The notes beneath the pieces were generated by a model. It saw only the letters and a program-made list of their open reading frames with translations, had not been told where the DNA came from and made no database searches. Source: Pirellulaceae bacterium (GTDB lineage: Bacteria > Planctomycetota > Planctomycetia > Pirellulales > Pirellulaceae). From it: a stretch of 64,000 nucleotides of DNA. Numbering within the stretch: the stretch's first letter is position 1; every line of letters starts with the position of its first letter. Both the position numbers and the translations under genes were made by a program. The DNA lies in NCBI GenBank assembly GCA_018402565.1, contig JAGYIQ010000002.1, forward strand, positions 744,001 through 808,000, in the 5' to 3' direction. Shown here one piece after another: positions 8,416-16,588 of this stretch.

Positions 8416-9370
8416 ACTTCACCTCCCTTCGAACACGTCCTGCTACAACTGCTGGAATGTCGATCGTCCACCGACCAGTACCTGATGTTGAGAAATTTCT
8501 AAGTACAAAATTGCCGTCTGGGGTCGGGATCATATAGATCTCTCGACCCCCGCCCAGCGACCGAGGAGTGGGTAAAGATTGCCCCACAAGCTGACTGAAA
8601 TACTGCTTTACTTCCGAATCACTTACATTCGCAAAGACTCTCGCCCCTCCCGAGCTTCCATTGTGAAGTACAGTTCGATCTCCTATCTGTATCCCTCGAC
8701 GAGGGTTTTGACCGTCAAAGAGCTCCGATAATTCAACTCGTCTAGTTGACGCATCGCACCGATCCTCCCCCACATTATGCGCCAGCACCCCACTAGCACC
8801 AACGTAATAAACATGTTCGTCTTGGACTTCGAGGTTGTAAACAGGGGTGGGGCCAGGGCGAGGGAGTTTTTGCTGGACCCAGACGGTGTCGCCGGAGAGG
8901 TTCTTGAGTCGCTCGCCCAGTCGCAGGTCCATCGCGGCGACGTAGTCGTGACGGTCCTGGGACCAGATCGGATGGTTGCCCGTGACCCCGATTCGCTCCC
9001 ACGACGGATCAATGCTCGTTGCCCGCGACGCCCGCGGGTACAGCAAGGCTTCCTCGGAGGTTTGGAGAGTGGTGAGTGGGTCAGTCGGTGAGCTAGACGT
9101 TGAAGTCAGGTGGGTGGAACTGGCCGAGTTCACTCCGGTCGGCGGTTGGGGGCTGAGATACAGATCGATCAGGTCGCTGCTGGCGTGGTGGAAGGTGGTC
9201 AGGACGACTTTGCCTGGCCCCGGCAAGATCGCTGGGCAGGGTTCCAGCCCAGTCACCACCGCCTCGCCTCGCACGCCGATCTCGGGCAAGTCCAACGAGA
9301 TCGTGACCAGCACCGACTCGGCTGCCACCTCCGCCATCAACCACCGCACATCATGCAGTTCGGCAAATAA
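8408..9370 (-). CDS. Module II: orphan HINT-toxin, 5'-truncated
   Basis: The frame is homologous to residues about 167-364 of the full-length HINT protein, starting at PLFAELHD and running through TGNHPIW to LAHN. It then switches to a different tail of about 110 residues beginning VGEDRCDAST. The tail contains GREIYMIPTPDGNFVLRNFS and GRWTIDIPAVVAG, a pattern like that of small nuclease-type (BECR-like RNase) polymorphic toxins; this is a weak assignment. There is no signal or membrane anchor, and the upstream DNA changes abruptly at about 9370 into the neighbouring module's immunity region. The first usable start is a GTG at 9349. It is probably a silent donor cassette. Confidence 0.72.
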   Translation of the reverse strand, partial: LFAELHDVRWLMAEVAAESVLVTISLDLPEIGVRGEAVVTGLEPCPAILPGPGKVVLTTFHHASSDLIDLYLSPQPPTGVNSASSTHLTSTSSSPTDPLTTLQTSEEALLYPRASRATSIDPSWERIGVTGNHPIWSQDRHDYVAAMDLRLGERLKNLSGDTVWVQQKLPRPGPTPVYNLEVQDEHVYYVGASGVLAHNVGEDRCDASTRRVELSELFDGQNPRRGIQIGDRTVLHNGSSGGARVFANVSDSEVKQYFSQLVGQSLPTPRSLGGGREIYMIPTPDGNFVLRNFSTSGTGRWTIDIPAVVAGRVRREVKFD

Positions 9371-9401
9371 TGGTCAGCGGAACTGGTTGGGCTAGCGTTC
9401 A

Positions 9402-9701
9402 CTAACGCTCGACGAATACGGCTTTGACTCCAATTTTGTTTAGCAAATCGCAAACCAATTCAATTGTTCGATCACGCTGAATCCCGTTACACCAATGAAA
9501 ATCCATGTAAATCTCGCTCGTTCGTATACCAATCGTCATGTCTTCGCGGACGACACTATTAGTATCTCGAAGTGCCACACCGAACTCTGTTATTGACTGA
9601 CGGATAATGGAGAGTTCAGTCATGGTTAGCGACTCGATTAGCCGGTTAACTTGCTCTGTGGTCAAAGGGGGTTCAGGCTTAAAGAAGTACTCGTAGCTCA
9701 T
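9402..9701 (-). CDS. Immunity protein of module III
   Basis: 99 residues (MSYEYFFKPEPPLTTEQ, then VREDMTIGIRTSEIYMDF, ending IGVKAVFVER). ATG at 9699-9701 overlaps the TGA of the toxin frame (ATGA), the same four-base coupling as in module I. No named family is recognised. A second, decayed copy with the same flanks is at 16289-16588. The gene is AT-richer than the HINT DNA. Antitoxin function is inferred from position. Confidence 0.65.
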   Translation of the reverse strand: MSYEYFFKPEPPLTTEQVNRLIESLTMTELSIIRQSITEFGVALRDTNSVVREDMTIGIRTSEIYMDFHWCNGIQRDRTIELVCDLLNKIGVKAVFVER

Positions 9702-10812
9702 CGTGTTCCTGCTCCATGTGGCCGACGGCGAACAACTGGGAGGTTACGCGGGTTCCGAATTCCAATGTGCGTATCAGCATCAATCGTACTTATAAAACCT
9801 CGGTCGTTTAACTGGTTTCTAAAAGGATCCTGCTTATGCACATGAGCGTTATTGGCGGAACGGTAAATACTTTGGTTCTCGTTACCATACGGATGAATTC
9901 GAACTTCGGAACCGTCGAGGTGACTCCAAGTTTCATTACGTGCGACTGAATTACTAACTTTCGTTGTGGTAAAGCCTGAGTCGCTTAAGATTTCTCTTAC
10001 TTCCTTTTCCGACCTTCCTTTCAGTTGAGGAAGGTTGCTAGCAGCATCGCAATTCCGACCAGCATTATGCGCCAGCACCCCGCTGGCACCAACGTAATAA
10101 ACATGTTCGTCTTGGACTTCGAGGTTGTAAACAGGGGTGGGGCCGGGGCGGGGAGTTTTTGTTGGACCCAGACGGTGTCGCCGGAGAGGTTCTTGAGTCG
10201 CTCGCCCAGGCGCAGGTCCATCGCGGCGACGTAGTCGTGACGGTCCTGGGACCAGATCGGATGGTTGCCCGTGACCCCGATTCGCTCCCACGACGGATCA
10301 ATGCTCGTTGCCCGCGACACCCGCGGGTACAGCAGAGCTTCCTCGGAGGTTTGGAGAGTGGTGAGTGGGTCAGTTGGTGAGCTAGACGCTGATGTCAGGT
10401 TGGTGGAACTCAGCGAGTTCACTCCGGCTGGTGGTTGGGGACTGAGATACAGGTCGATCAAGTCGCTGCTGGCGTGGTGGAAGGTGGTCAGGACGACTTT
10501 CCCTGGCCCCGGCAAGATCGCTGGGCAGGGTTCCAGCCCAGTCACCACCGCCTCGCCTCGCACGCCGATCTCGGGCAAGTCCAACGAGATCGTGACCAGC
10601 ACCGACTCGGCAGCCATCTCCGCCATCAACCACCGCACGTCATGCAGTTCGGCAAACAGGGGCCGCAGGGGCACTTCCGGTGCGTCGAGTGGCAAGGACT
10701 TGAGAAACCGCGACGAACTGGCAGCGGTTGAGAGCGACGTGTTCTGGAGGTCTTCGTCGTCCTGGAACTGGTAATCGACCTGCTCCAGCACCCAATCTTC
10801 CTGGCGGAGCAA
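9698..10812 (-). pseudogene. Module III: orphan HINT-toxin with one frameshift
   Basis: HINT homology begins at LRQEDWVLEQ (equivalent to residue 116 of the full-length protein) and ends at LAHNAG. A single-base deletion at about 10150 (ggggcggggag where intact copies read ggggcgagggag) breaks the frame after VQQKLP, so the toxin tail is read in another frame. The tail of about 120 residues (RNCDAASNLPQLKGRS, RNETWSHLDGSEVRIHPYGN, ADTHIGIRNPRNLPVVRR) is intact and matches a type I know from Rhs/CDI C-termini but cannot name. The 5' end stops abruptly at 10812. The copy at 18.5 kb carries the same deletion. Confidence 0.7.
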
Positions 10813-10844
10813 AGTCAGCGGTCAGTTGTTTCACAAGCGGGAAT

Positions 10845-11190
10845 TAGAATTGTCGGATCGTTGCCCCTTGGTCACACCGCCACCGCTCGGGCTTGTCCCG
10901 GCGGAGCGCTGACTGACCGGCTACCACACTTCCCCCAATAATCAAAAAAAAGGATCGTTGCCCCTTGGTCACATCGCCCGTAGAAAGTGGACGAGTGACG
11001 CGTCGTCCGACGACCAGTCACCGCCAAGCCATGTCCACCAACCCGAGCGTTGCAGAGCACGCCTCCCCCAATTGCGGTCTCGGAGAAGGTTGAGCAGCTA
11101 AACCTACGTCGCACTCGACCGTTTAAACCCCAATTATTGCCGCGTTGCCAACCGCGACGTCCTCTCCGCCGCCAACCGCACTCTAACCTG
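10845..11190. repeat. Island repeats A and E between modules III and IV
   Basis: Two family-A cores (about 10855 and 10952) are followed by one copy of family E from about 10985 to 11180. E contains accgccaagccatgtccacc, a later attgcggtctcgg, then gagcagctaaac. The same A-E succession is found three times between 19.27 and 20.26 kb. The remaining bases to the next gene show no feature. Confidence 0.75.
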
Positions 11191-11311
11191 TTGGAACGGT
11201 AACTCAGGTTACGCCGGGCGTGTCCCGACGCGTCGGTATTTCGCTTCGGCACCACCCATTCGCCCGGCGGTGCATCCTGCCAAGATTGCGATGGCTACCT
11301 GCCGCTGCCGG

Positions 11312-11617
11312 TTACCGCTCGACGTCGGTCCCGTCGTCTGTCCGGACGGTAAACCGCTGCCACACCGATTCGAAATCTTCAGCTGATATTTCACGCGGTC
11401 TGAACTGTGGATCTGCCGCGATGTCGTCGATGCTGGGCAAGGGCTCGATTGATAACTTCGTACCACGAGTTGAACGCGCCGCGTCCGCGTAGCCAGCTGT
11501 CCCATCTGCGTACACCTCGACCTTACGAAGTTCCCACAACTCATCATCAAGTTCCGAATACAGCTTTACCGGATCGACTGCAATAGTGTGGCACCAATCA
11601 ACTTCTAGGTAAATCAT
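11312..11617 (-). CDS. Immunity protein of module IV, DUF6881-like
   Basis: About 101 residues from an ATG at 11615-11617. The GGGAG Shine-Dalgarno lies about ten bases upstream, right at the toxin stop codon; the frame is open farther upstream but lacks such a site. The sequence (MIYLEVDWCHTIAVDPVKLY, ELRKVEVYADGTAGYAD, PSIDDIAADPQFRPREISAE) has the pattern of DUF6881 proteins, which are small and often located next to polymorphic toxins. It begins 13 bp after the ADP-ribosyltransferase-like toxin, consistent with coupled expression. The role as antitoxin is inferred. Confidence 0.72.
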   Translation of the reverse strand: MIYLEVDWCHTIAVDPVKLYSELDDELWELRKVEVYADGTAGYADAARSTRGTKLSIEPLPSIDDIAADPQFRPREISAEDFESVWQRFTVRTDDGTDVER

Positions 11618-11630
11618 GATCTTTCGCTCC

Positions 11631-12205
11631 CTACTGTCCAACCTTGCCACTACTGATGATCAGGTCCGAAATATCCAATGCCACTTCGTTCGGAATCACG
11701 TAGACACCATTTCGTCCGCGAATGACGTTCAAATCGGTCACGTCAATCTCGACGTAATGTGTAAACCTCCGGCCTTGGAATGGCTGTCCAAGAAACTCCC
11801 GAGATAGTTGTGCGGGAGTCTTTGTTCCCGGCGCGAAGTCTAACACGTATTGTCCATTGCCATAACGTACATCGCTTGGATTCGCAGCTTTTGTCGACGC
11901 GTTTAACCGCTTCGACGAAAGAATGCCCTGCTGGCCAGCTTCATCCGTGTAATGGAAAGGAGTCCGACGGACTGTCTTCTTTGGGGTATCACAGTCAGTG
12001 CTTTTATGCGCCAGCACCCCACTAGCACCAACGTAATAAACACGTTCGTCTTGGACTTCGAGGTTGTAAACAGGGGTGGGGCCGGGGCGAGGGAGTTTTT
12101 GTTGGACCCAGACGGTGTCGCCGGAGAGGTTCTTGAGTCGCTCGCCAACGCGCAGATCCATCGCGGCGACGTAGTCGTGACGGTCCTGGGACCAGATCGG
12201 ATGAT
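11631..12205 (-). CDS. Module IV: orphan HINT end fused to HYD1-type ADP-ribosyltransferase
   Basis: Only the last third of the HINT domain remains, from HPIWSQDRHDY to VLAH, where the final Asn is replaced (AHKSTDCD). The tail of about 125 residues shows RTPFHYTDEAGQQGILSSK, ASTKAANPSDVRYGNGQYVL, QLSREFLGQPFQGRRFTHYV and EIDV. These fit the HYD1-signature ADP-ribosyltransferase toxins, which would modify a cellular target using NAD. Upstream of 12205 the frame continues by chance into family-A repeat DNA; no start codon or anchor belongs to it. It is probably a silent donor cassette. Confidence 0.75.
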
Positions 12206-12224
12206 GGGTGGGCAGCGAGAACGC

Positions 12225-12480
12225 CTCAACCAACAAACCAAAATTCGGATCGTCGCCTCTTGGCCACATCGCCACCGCTCGGGCTTGTCCCGGCGGAGCG
12301 CTGACTGACCGGCTACCAAGCCTCCCCCAACGATCCAAAAAGATGGCTCTTCGCCCCTTGGTCACATCGCCCCCCGCGGGTTCACCCGTGGGAGCGGCAG
12401 TTTGGCAGCGAGACCGCCCCCAACGACCCAAGATGCGGATCGTCGCCCCTTGGTCACACCGCCCAGTACAGGAACCAATA
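12225..12480. repeat. Island repeat family A, three copies
   Basis: Three partial or complete family-A copies with cores near 12248, 12343 and 12436 (ggatcgtcgcccct-type). They abut the truncated HINT of module IV on one side and a truncated plus-strand gene on the other. They therefore sit exactly at two recombination junctions. Confidence 0.8.
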
Positions 12481-12499
12481 GAGTCTTATGGAGCTTCGT

Positions 12500-12765
12500 C
12501 TCTTGGCCGGATCAAGGCCATCCATCACGACGCCCTGGAGTGGCAGCGGCTGGGACGAGTGTCGATCGAGCGGGGGTCGCATGTGGAGCCCAACTCGGCC
12601 GGCGAGTGGACGGCGGACCTGTCCCCGGTCGGCGGACCGGTGCTGGGGCCGTTTGCCAAACGGGGTGCAGCACTGGCCGCCGAGGTGGCGTGGCTGGAGC
12701 AGCACTGGTTACCTGTGAACTGTACTTCTACCGAGCAAGGAGCCGAGCATGGCAGCGATGTGTGA
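12500..12765 (+). pseudogene. 5'-truncated conserved hypothetical gene
   Basis: The plus-strand frame reads IKAIHHDALEWQRLGRVSIE, RGSHVEPNSAGEWTADLSPV and GPFAKRGAALAAEVAWLEQH to a stop at 12765. The composition is regular and gene-like (small, soluble, Trp/Glu-rich). No start codon with a ribosome-binding site precedes it; the frame emerges directly from family-A repeat DNA. It overlaps the next small gene by 17 bp, an arrangement like phage or mobile-element hypothetical genes. Function unknown. Confidence 0.45.
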
Positions 12766-12928
12766 TTTCGACCGGCAGGTGGTCGCCGAGGTGGTGGCTG
12801 AGCCGTTGGTCCTGTCGGACCCCGACTGGGACCGTCGGCCTCGCGTGTGTGACTGGGACCGGATCGATCGCCGCGGCTTGATCAGTCCTTCAGACTTGTT
12901 GGCGGTGGACTGGTTCTTGAAGCGGTAG
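12749..12928 (+). CDS. Small hypothetical protein (59 aa)
   Basis: ATG at 12749 to TAG at 12926-12928, with AGGAG about five bases upstream. The product is acidic and Trp-rich (LVLSDPDWDRRPRVCDWDRI, ending LLAVDWFLKR). It overlaps the end of the truncated gene before it and is followed 50 bp later by a clear terminator, which supports its being expressed. No family is recognised. Confidence 0.45.
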   Translation: MAAMCDFDRQVVAEVVAEPLVLSDPDWDRRPRVCDWDRIDRRGLISPSDLLAVDWFLKR

Positions 12929-12980
12929 CCACCGCGCGGGTGATACGGCTGTGTAACGATGCCGTTGAAAATCAAGCCAA

Positions 12981-13016
12981 GGGTGCCGGGCAACCGGCAC
13001 CCTGAGGCTTTTTTTA
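12981..13016 (+). terminator. Intrinsic terminator after the small plus-strand gene
   Basis: A nine-base-pair GC-rich stem gggtgccgg / ccggcaccc (12981-12989 with 12994-13002) closes a GCAA tetraloop and is followed, seven bases later, by a run of seven T. Confidence 0.8.
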
Positions 13017-13125
13017 GCTATTGGGAGGTCGAGCCGCCGGATCAAGGGGCCTCAGTCGCGGCTGCTCGTTGTTTTTACAAGGGTCGTTCGCTCGCAGACT
13101 ACCATTCTAAATTCCGGATTTTAAA
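13000..13125. repeat. Dispersed repeat family B, right copy
   Basis: Near-identical to 4231-4365: accctgaggcttttttta at the start, gtcgagccgccggatcaagg in the middle, aattccggattttaaaa at the end. The two copies are about 8.8 kb apart in the same orientation and bracket modules I-IV. The remaining 270 bp to the next gene show no feature. Confidence 0.75.
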
Positions 13126-13398
13126 AAAGCGGCATGGCCCACGAGAACCGCCTATGAACTCATGGCATGCCTCGCACGAAGTGGTATCAATCGGAGTTTC
13201 ACATTACGATTAAGGAAGCCGGCAGCCGCGTCGGCTGGTACTTGAGTAAAATGAGTACAACAATCTAGTCCACATCACCTATGGCCATTGTGGCCAATGC
13301 CGAATGTTTTGGTAACGACATCGTCTACCCCAGCGTTGAACCTCCGGCACAACACGTTGCTGGTTGACTCGCATGCGAGCGGCCGTTAGTTAGCAAAC

Positions 13399-13932
13399 TT
13401 AAATGGAACTAAGGGGCGGGAGTGGCATTTGAAAAGGATTATTGCTTTCAAGCGAAGCCAGTAACCATTCTCGGTAGTAAAGTCGGAGGTAACGAAGCCC
13501 CGTCGAGTTGAAGTCGGTCGACCAAAATCCGATGTCCTCGCAGTCAAATTCTCTCAACGGGACATTTAAGAGCCGGTGCTCACTAAAGAACATTGCAGCC
13601 GTTCGAATCAGTTGCCTGACAACAGAAGGGTCAAAACTCGAATGTTCGTCCCAGTATCCAGCTAGATCTATAAGGTACAAGCCGTCGTAAGGTAGCTCTA
13701 CTCTGTCGATTTCGATGCTGGAATCGACATCGCAAACTGCAAGGTGGCAGAGCCAATAATCGAATCCACCAGATAAAGGATCGACAATGGTGTAAGTGAT
13801 CCTGCTCTCTGTTGCACCATGGAAGATGCCAAAATCTTGTCGACAGATACATCGCCCCCGGCAAGTCTCAGTATCACCCAGAAAGGCTATCTTTATAGCC
13901 TGCCCTTCATGCAACTTTTCCAACTGAATCAC
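13399..13932 (-). CDS. Immunity protein of module V
   Basis: About 177 residues from a GTG at 13930-13932 with GAGGAT seven bases upstream; no in-frame ATG is better placed. It lies 24 bp after the module V toxin. The sequence (MIQLEKLHEGQAIKIAFLGD, DSSIEIDRVELPYDGLYLID, LREFDCEDIGFWSTDFNSTG) belongs to no family I recognise. It is soluble and AT-rich, like the other immunity genes. Its role is inferred from position. Confidence 0.6.
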   Translation of the reverse strand: MIQLEKLHEGQAIKIAFLGDTETCRGRCICRQDFGIFHGATESRITYTIVDPLSGGFDYWLCHLAVCDVDSSIEIDRVELPYDGLYLIDLAGYWDEHSSFDPSVVRQLIRTAAMFFSEHRLLNVPLREFDCEDIGFWSTDFNSTGLRYLRLYYREWLLASLESNNPFQMPLPPLSSI

Positions 13933-13956
13933 ATTTCGATCCTCAACGACGAAGCA

Positions 13957-14565
13957 CTACCAAACATGTAGTTTATTCAATTCATCCCAAAACCCGCCTC
14001 TGAGTGTATTCGATAATTGATGAATGCCTTCCGCGCCGCCAGCTTTCAGCGCGTCCATCACGTAGGTCACACACGAGTTTTCTCCGCACTTAAATCGCCG
14101 CCCGATGTATTTCCGTGAGTGCCTCGCTACGGACTCTGGATTCTTGACAGAGATTCGGACAAAGTCGGAGTAACCGCCAAAATCGCCACCTAGTTGTAGG
14201 GCGGTATTTTTGGTGTTTCGATCTATCACCAAATGCCGAAGTACCCCGTTTACTTCAAGTCCAACATGCTTACCATTCTGACTCAAGTATACCGTGACTA
14301 CGTTCTCTTTTCGATTACGATCACAGTCGTTGCTGTTATGCGCCAGCACCCCATTTGTGCCAACGTAATAAACATGTTCGTCTTGGACTTCGAGGTTGTA
14401 AACAGGGGTGGGGCCGGGGCGAGGGAGTTTTTGCTGGACCCAGACAGTGTCGCCGGAGAGGTTCTTGAGTCGCTCGCCAAGGCGCAAGTCCATCGCCGCA
14501 ACGTAGTCGTGACGGTCCTGGGACCAGATCGGATGGTTGCCCGTGACGCCAATTCGCTCGCAACA
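13957..14565 (-). CDS. Module V: orphan HINT end with possible permuted papain/LRAT-like toxin
   Basis: HINT homology runs from ERIGVTGNHPIW to VLAHN; the frame before it (IACC) is unrelated, so the break lies near 14560. The tail of about 140 residues shows GKHVGLEVNGVLRHLVIDRN early and FKCGENSCVTYVMDALKAGG late. A conserved-looking His before a Cys in this spacing is the order seen in circularly permuted NlpC/P60 (LRAT-like) hydrolases, where the two form the catalytic pair. That assignment is inference from two motifs. No start codon or anchor of its own; probably a donor cassette. Confidence 0.65.
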   Translation of the reverse strand, partial: CCERIGVTGNHPIWSQDRHDYVAAMDLRLGERLKNLSGDTVWVQQKLPRPGPTPVYNLEVQDEHVYYVGTNGVLAHNSNDCDRNRKENVVTVYLSQNGKHVGLEVNGVLRHLVIDRNTKNTALQLGGDFGGYSDFVRISVKNPESVARHSRKYIGRRFKCGENSCVTYVMDALKAGGAEGIHQLSNTLRGGFWDELNKLHVW

Positions 14566-14646
14566 AGCGATCAAACCGCCGCAATTTTTGTACTAATGCA
14601 GCTTGGTACAGCTCGCAGCTGCCAGTTGGGTTCAACAAAGAAAGTT

Positions 14647-15267
14647 TTATCTGGTGGTCTTTGGTGATCCATCATAAGTGCTAGGCGGAAGTTTCCAACG
14701 AGTCGCGAAAAACTCGACATCCCAAAATTCAATCAAGCGTACAGAATCGGCTATTGGCCAAACTCCTGACTGCGAGTTCGAAAAGAACTCGTGAATAAAA
14801 TAGTCTCGCAAATCGCAGCCATAATAGATGATATCCGTTTGATGAACGGAAAAAACTGGATTACCCGCAAGAACTGGACGGTCTGGAATCATCCGATGCC
14901 CGTACACCGGTATCAATTTTGGTGCGTTGGCTACCAACTGGCTTACGATTCTTCTCGCGTCGAACATAGTTTCCGGTCGTTTGCCCCATCCTGGAAGCCA
15001 GAAACCATTGTGTTCCACATCGAAAAGAATACCCTCCAGTGGCAGCTCGATCCATGACCGCAGTTCATCCCTATCGCCATTTCGCCAATCGGGAAATCGA
15101 TCAGAAACAGGAAGTGCAAGTCTTAAGAATGAACGAAGGTCTTCAGGAAAGTGAATACCAAATTCGTTCTCAAAGCCTAAAATTTCGGCCTCCGACAGGC
15201 CTGCGTCGCACTCGATTCCATGTTCTTGCTTAAGAACGTCGATTATTGTAAGCCACTGTGATGACAT
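14647..15267 (-). CDS. Immunity protein of module VI, SMI1/KNR4 (SUKH) family
   Basis: About 206 residues. The N-terminal part (LSEAEILGFENEFGIHFPED, LRSFLRLALPVSDRFPDW) is the standard beginning of SMI1/KNR4-type SUKH domains, the most widespread immunity fold of bacterial polymorphic toxins. ATG at 15265-15267 has GGA six bases upstream; an ATG six codons earlier lacks a ribosome-binding site. It starts 66 bp after the stop of the toxin frame at 15334. It probably neutralises that toxin by direct binding, as is usual for the superfamily. Confidence 0.82.
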   Translation of the reverse strand: MSSQWLTIIDVLKQEHGIECDAGLSEAEILGFENEFGIHFPEDLRSFLRLALPVSDRFPDWRNGDRDELRSWIELPLEGILFDVEHNGFWLPGWGKRPETMFDARRIVSQLVANAPKLIPVYGHRMIPDRPVLAGNPVFSVHQTDIIYYGCDLRDYFIHEFFSNSQSGVWPIADSVRLIEFWDVEFFATRWKLPPSTYDGSPKTTR

Positions 15268-15333
15268 GCTATTTCCATGGATCAACGAAGCAAAGCTGAC
15301 CGAACAAAAGAGACACTTATTGGGGGCAGCTAC

Positions 15334-16254
15334 TCAATCACCATCTGGGTACCAAGGCGAAGGGAATTTTCTGGGTTTTGAGTAGTCGTGATGTAGAACG
15401 TAGCCCATTGTGCCATCAAACCGCTTCAAGATTCGATGATTTGTTCCTGGTACAAGCCATTCGCTACTTCCTTCCCAATAGTTTGTGCTCGCACCAGTTT
15501 GCTTCTTTAGTTCCCGTGCAGAAAACACCTTCTGGACTCCATTCGTGCCTAAGTTTGGAGTTCCATTCCCGAGAATCATGTCTTCGTAGGCTTCCCGTAT
15601 CGGCTTTGGGACCGGGTTCGGGTCCGACAATCGCTTTTTGTTACAGCCATCCCCACCCGCATTATGCGCCAGCACCCCGCTAGCACCAACGTAATAAACA
15701 TGTTCGTCTTGGACTTCGAGGTTGTAAACAGGGGTGGGGCCGGGGCGAGGGAGTTTTTGCTGGACCCAGACGGTGTCGCCGGAGAGGTTCTTGAGTCGCT
15801 CGCCCAGGCGTAGGTCCATCGCGGCGACGTAGTCGTGACGGTCCTGGGACCAGATCGGATGGTTGCCCGTGACCCCGATTCGCTCCCACGACGGATCAAT
15901 GCTCGTTGCCCGCGACGCCCGCGGGTACAGCAGAGCTTCCTCGGAGGTTTGGAGAGTGGTGAGTGGGTCAGTCGGTGAGCTAGACGTTGATGTCAGGTGA
16001 GTGGAACTCAGTGAGTTCGCCCCGGACGGTGGTTGGGGGCTGAGATACAGATCGATCAGGTCGCTGCTGGCGTGGTGGAAGGTGGTCAGGACGACTTTGC
16101 CTGGCCCCGGCAAGATCGCTGGGCAGGGTTCCAGACCCGTCACTACCGCCGCGCCCCGCACGCCGATCTCGGGCAAGTCCAACGAGATCGTGACCAGCAC
16201 CGACTCGGCTACCATCTCCGCCATCAACCACCGCACATCATGCAGTTCGGCAAA
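15334..16254 (-). CDS. Module VI: orphan HINT-toxin, 5'-truncated
   Basis: HINT homology begins at PLFAELHD, the same point as in module II, and continues through TGNHPIW to LAHNAGG. The variable tail of about 105 residues (NGVQKVFSARELKKQTGAST, SSEWLVPGTNHRILKRFDGT, MGYVLHHDYSKPRKFPSPWY) is a compact basic domain of unknown type; the ending resembles small RNase-like toxin tails, but I cannot assign a family. The upstream DNA after 16257 is a copy of the module III immunity region. It lacks an anchor and is likely a silent donor. Confidence 0.7.
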   Translation of the reverse strand, partial: FAELHDVRWLMAEMVAESVLVTISLDLPEIGVRGAAVVTGLEPCPAILPGPGKVVLTTFHHASSDLIDLYLSPQPPSGANSLSSTHLTSTSSSPTDPLTTLQTSEEALLYPRASRATSIDPSWERIGVTGNHPIWSQDRHDYVAAMDLRLGERLKNLSGDTVWVQQKLPRPGPTPVYNLEVQDEHVYYVGASGVLAHNAGGDGCNKKRLSDPNPVPKPIREAYEDMILGNGTPNLGTNGVQKVFSARELKKQTGASTNYWEGSSEWLVPGTNHRILKRFDGTMGYVLHHDYSKPRKFPSPWYPDGD

Positions 16255-16288
16255 TAATGGTCAGCGGAACTGGTTGGGCTAGCGTTCA

Positions 16289-16588
16289 CTAACGCTCGAC
16301 GAATACGGCTTTGACTCCAATTTTGTTTAGCAAATCGCAAACCAATTCAATTGTTCGATCACGCTGAATCCCGTTACACCAATGAAAATCCATGTAAATC
16401 TCTGCTCGTTCGTATACCAATCGTCATGTCTTCGCGGACGACACTATTAGTATCTCGAAGTGCCACACCGAACTCTGTTATTGACTGACGGATAATGGAG
16501 AGTTCAGTCAGCGGTTAGCGACTCGATTAGCCGGTTAACTTGCTCTGTGGTCAAGGGGTTCAGGCTTAAAGAAGTACTCGTAGCTCAT
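16289..16588 (-). pseudogene. Decayed second copy of the module III immunity gene
   Basis: Aligns by eye over its whole length with 9402-9701, but with several one- or two-base insertions and deletions (for example ctctgctcg for ctcgctcg near 16400, agtcagcgg for agtcatgg near 16508, and a shortened G run near 16553) and almost no substitutions. The frame is destroyed as written. The indel-only difference pattern makes sequencing or assembly error a real alternative to decay. Confidence 0.7.
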
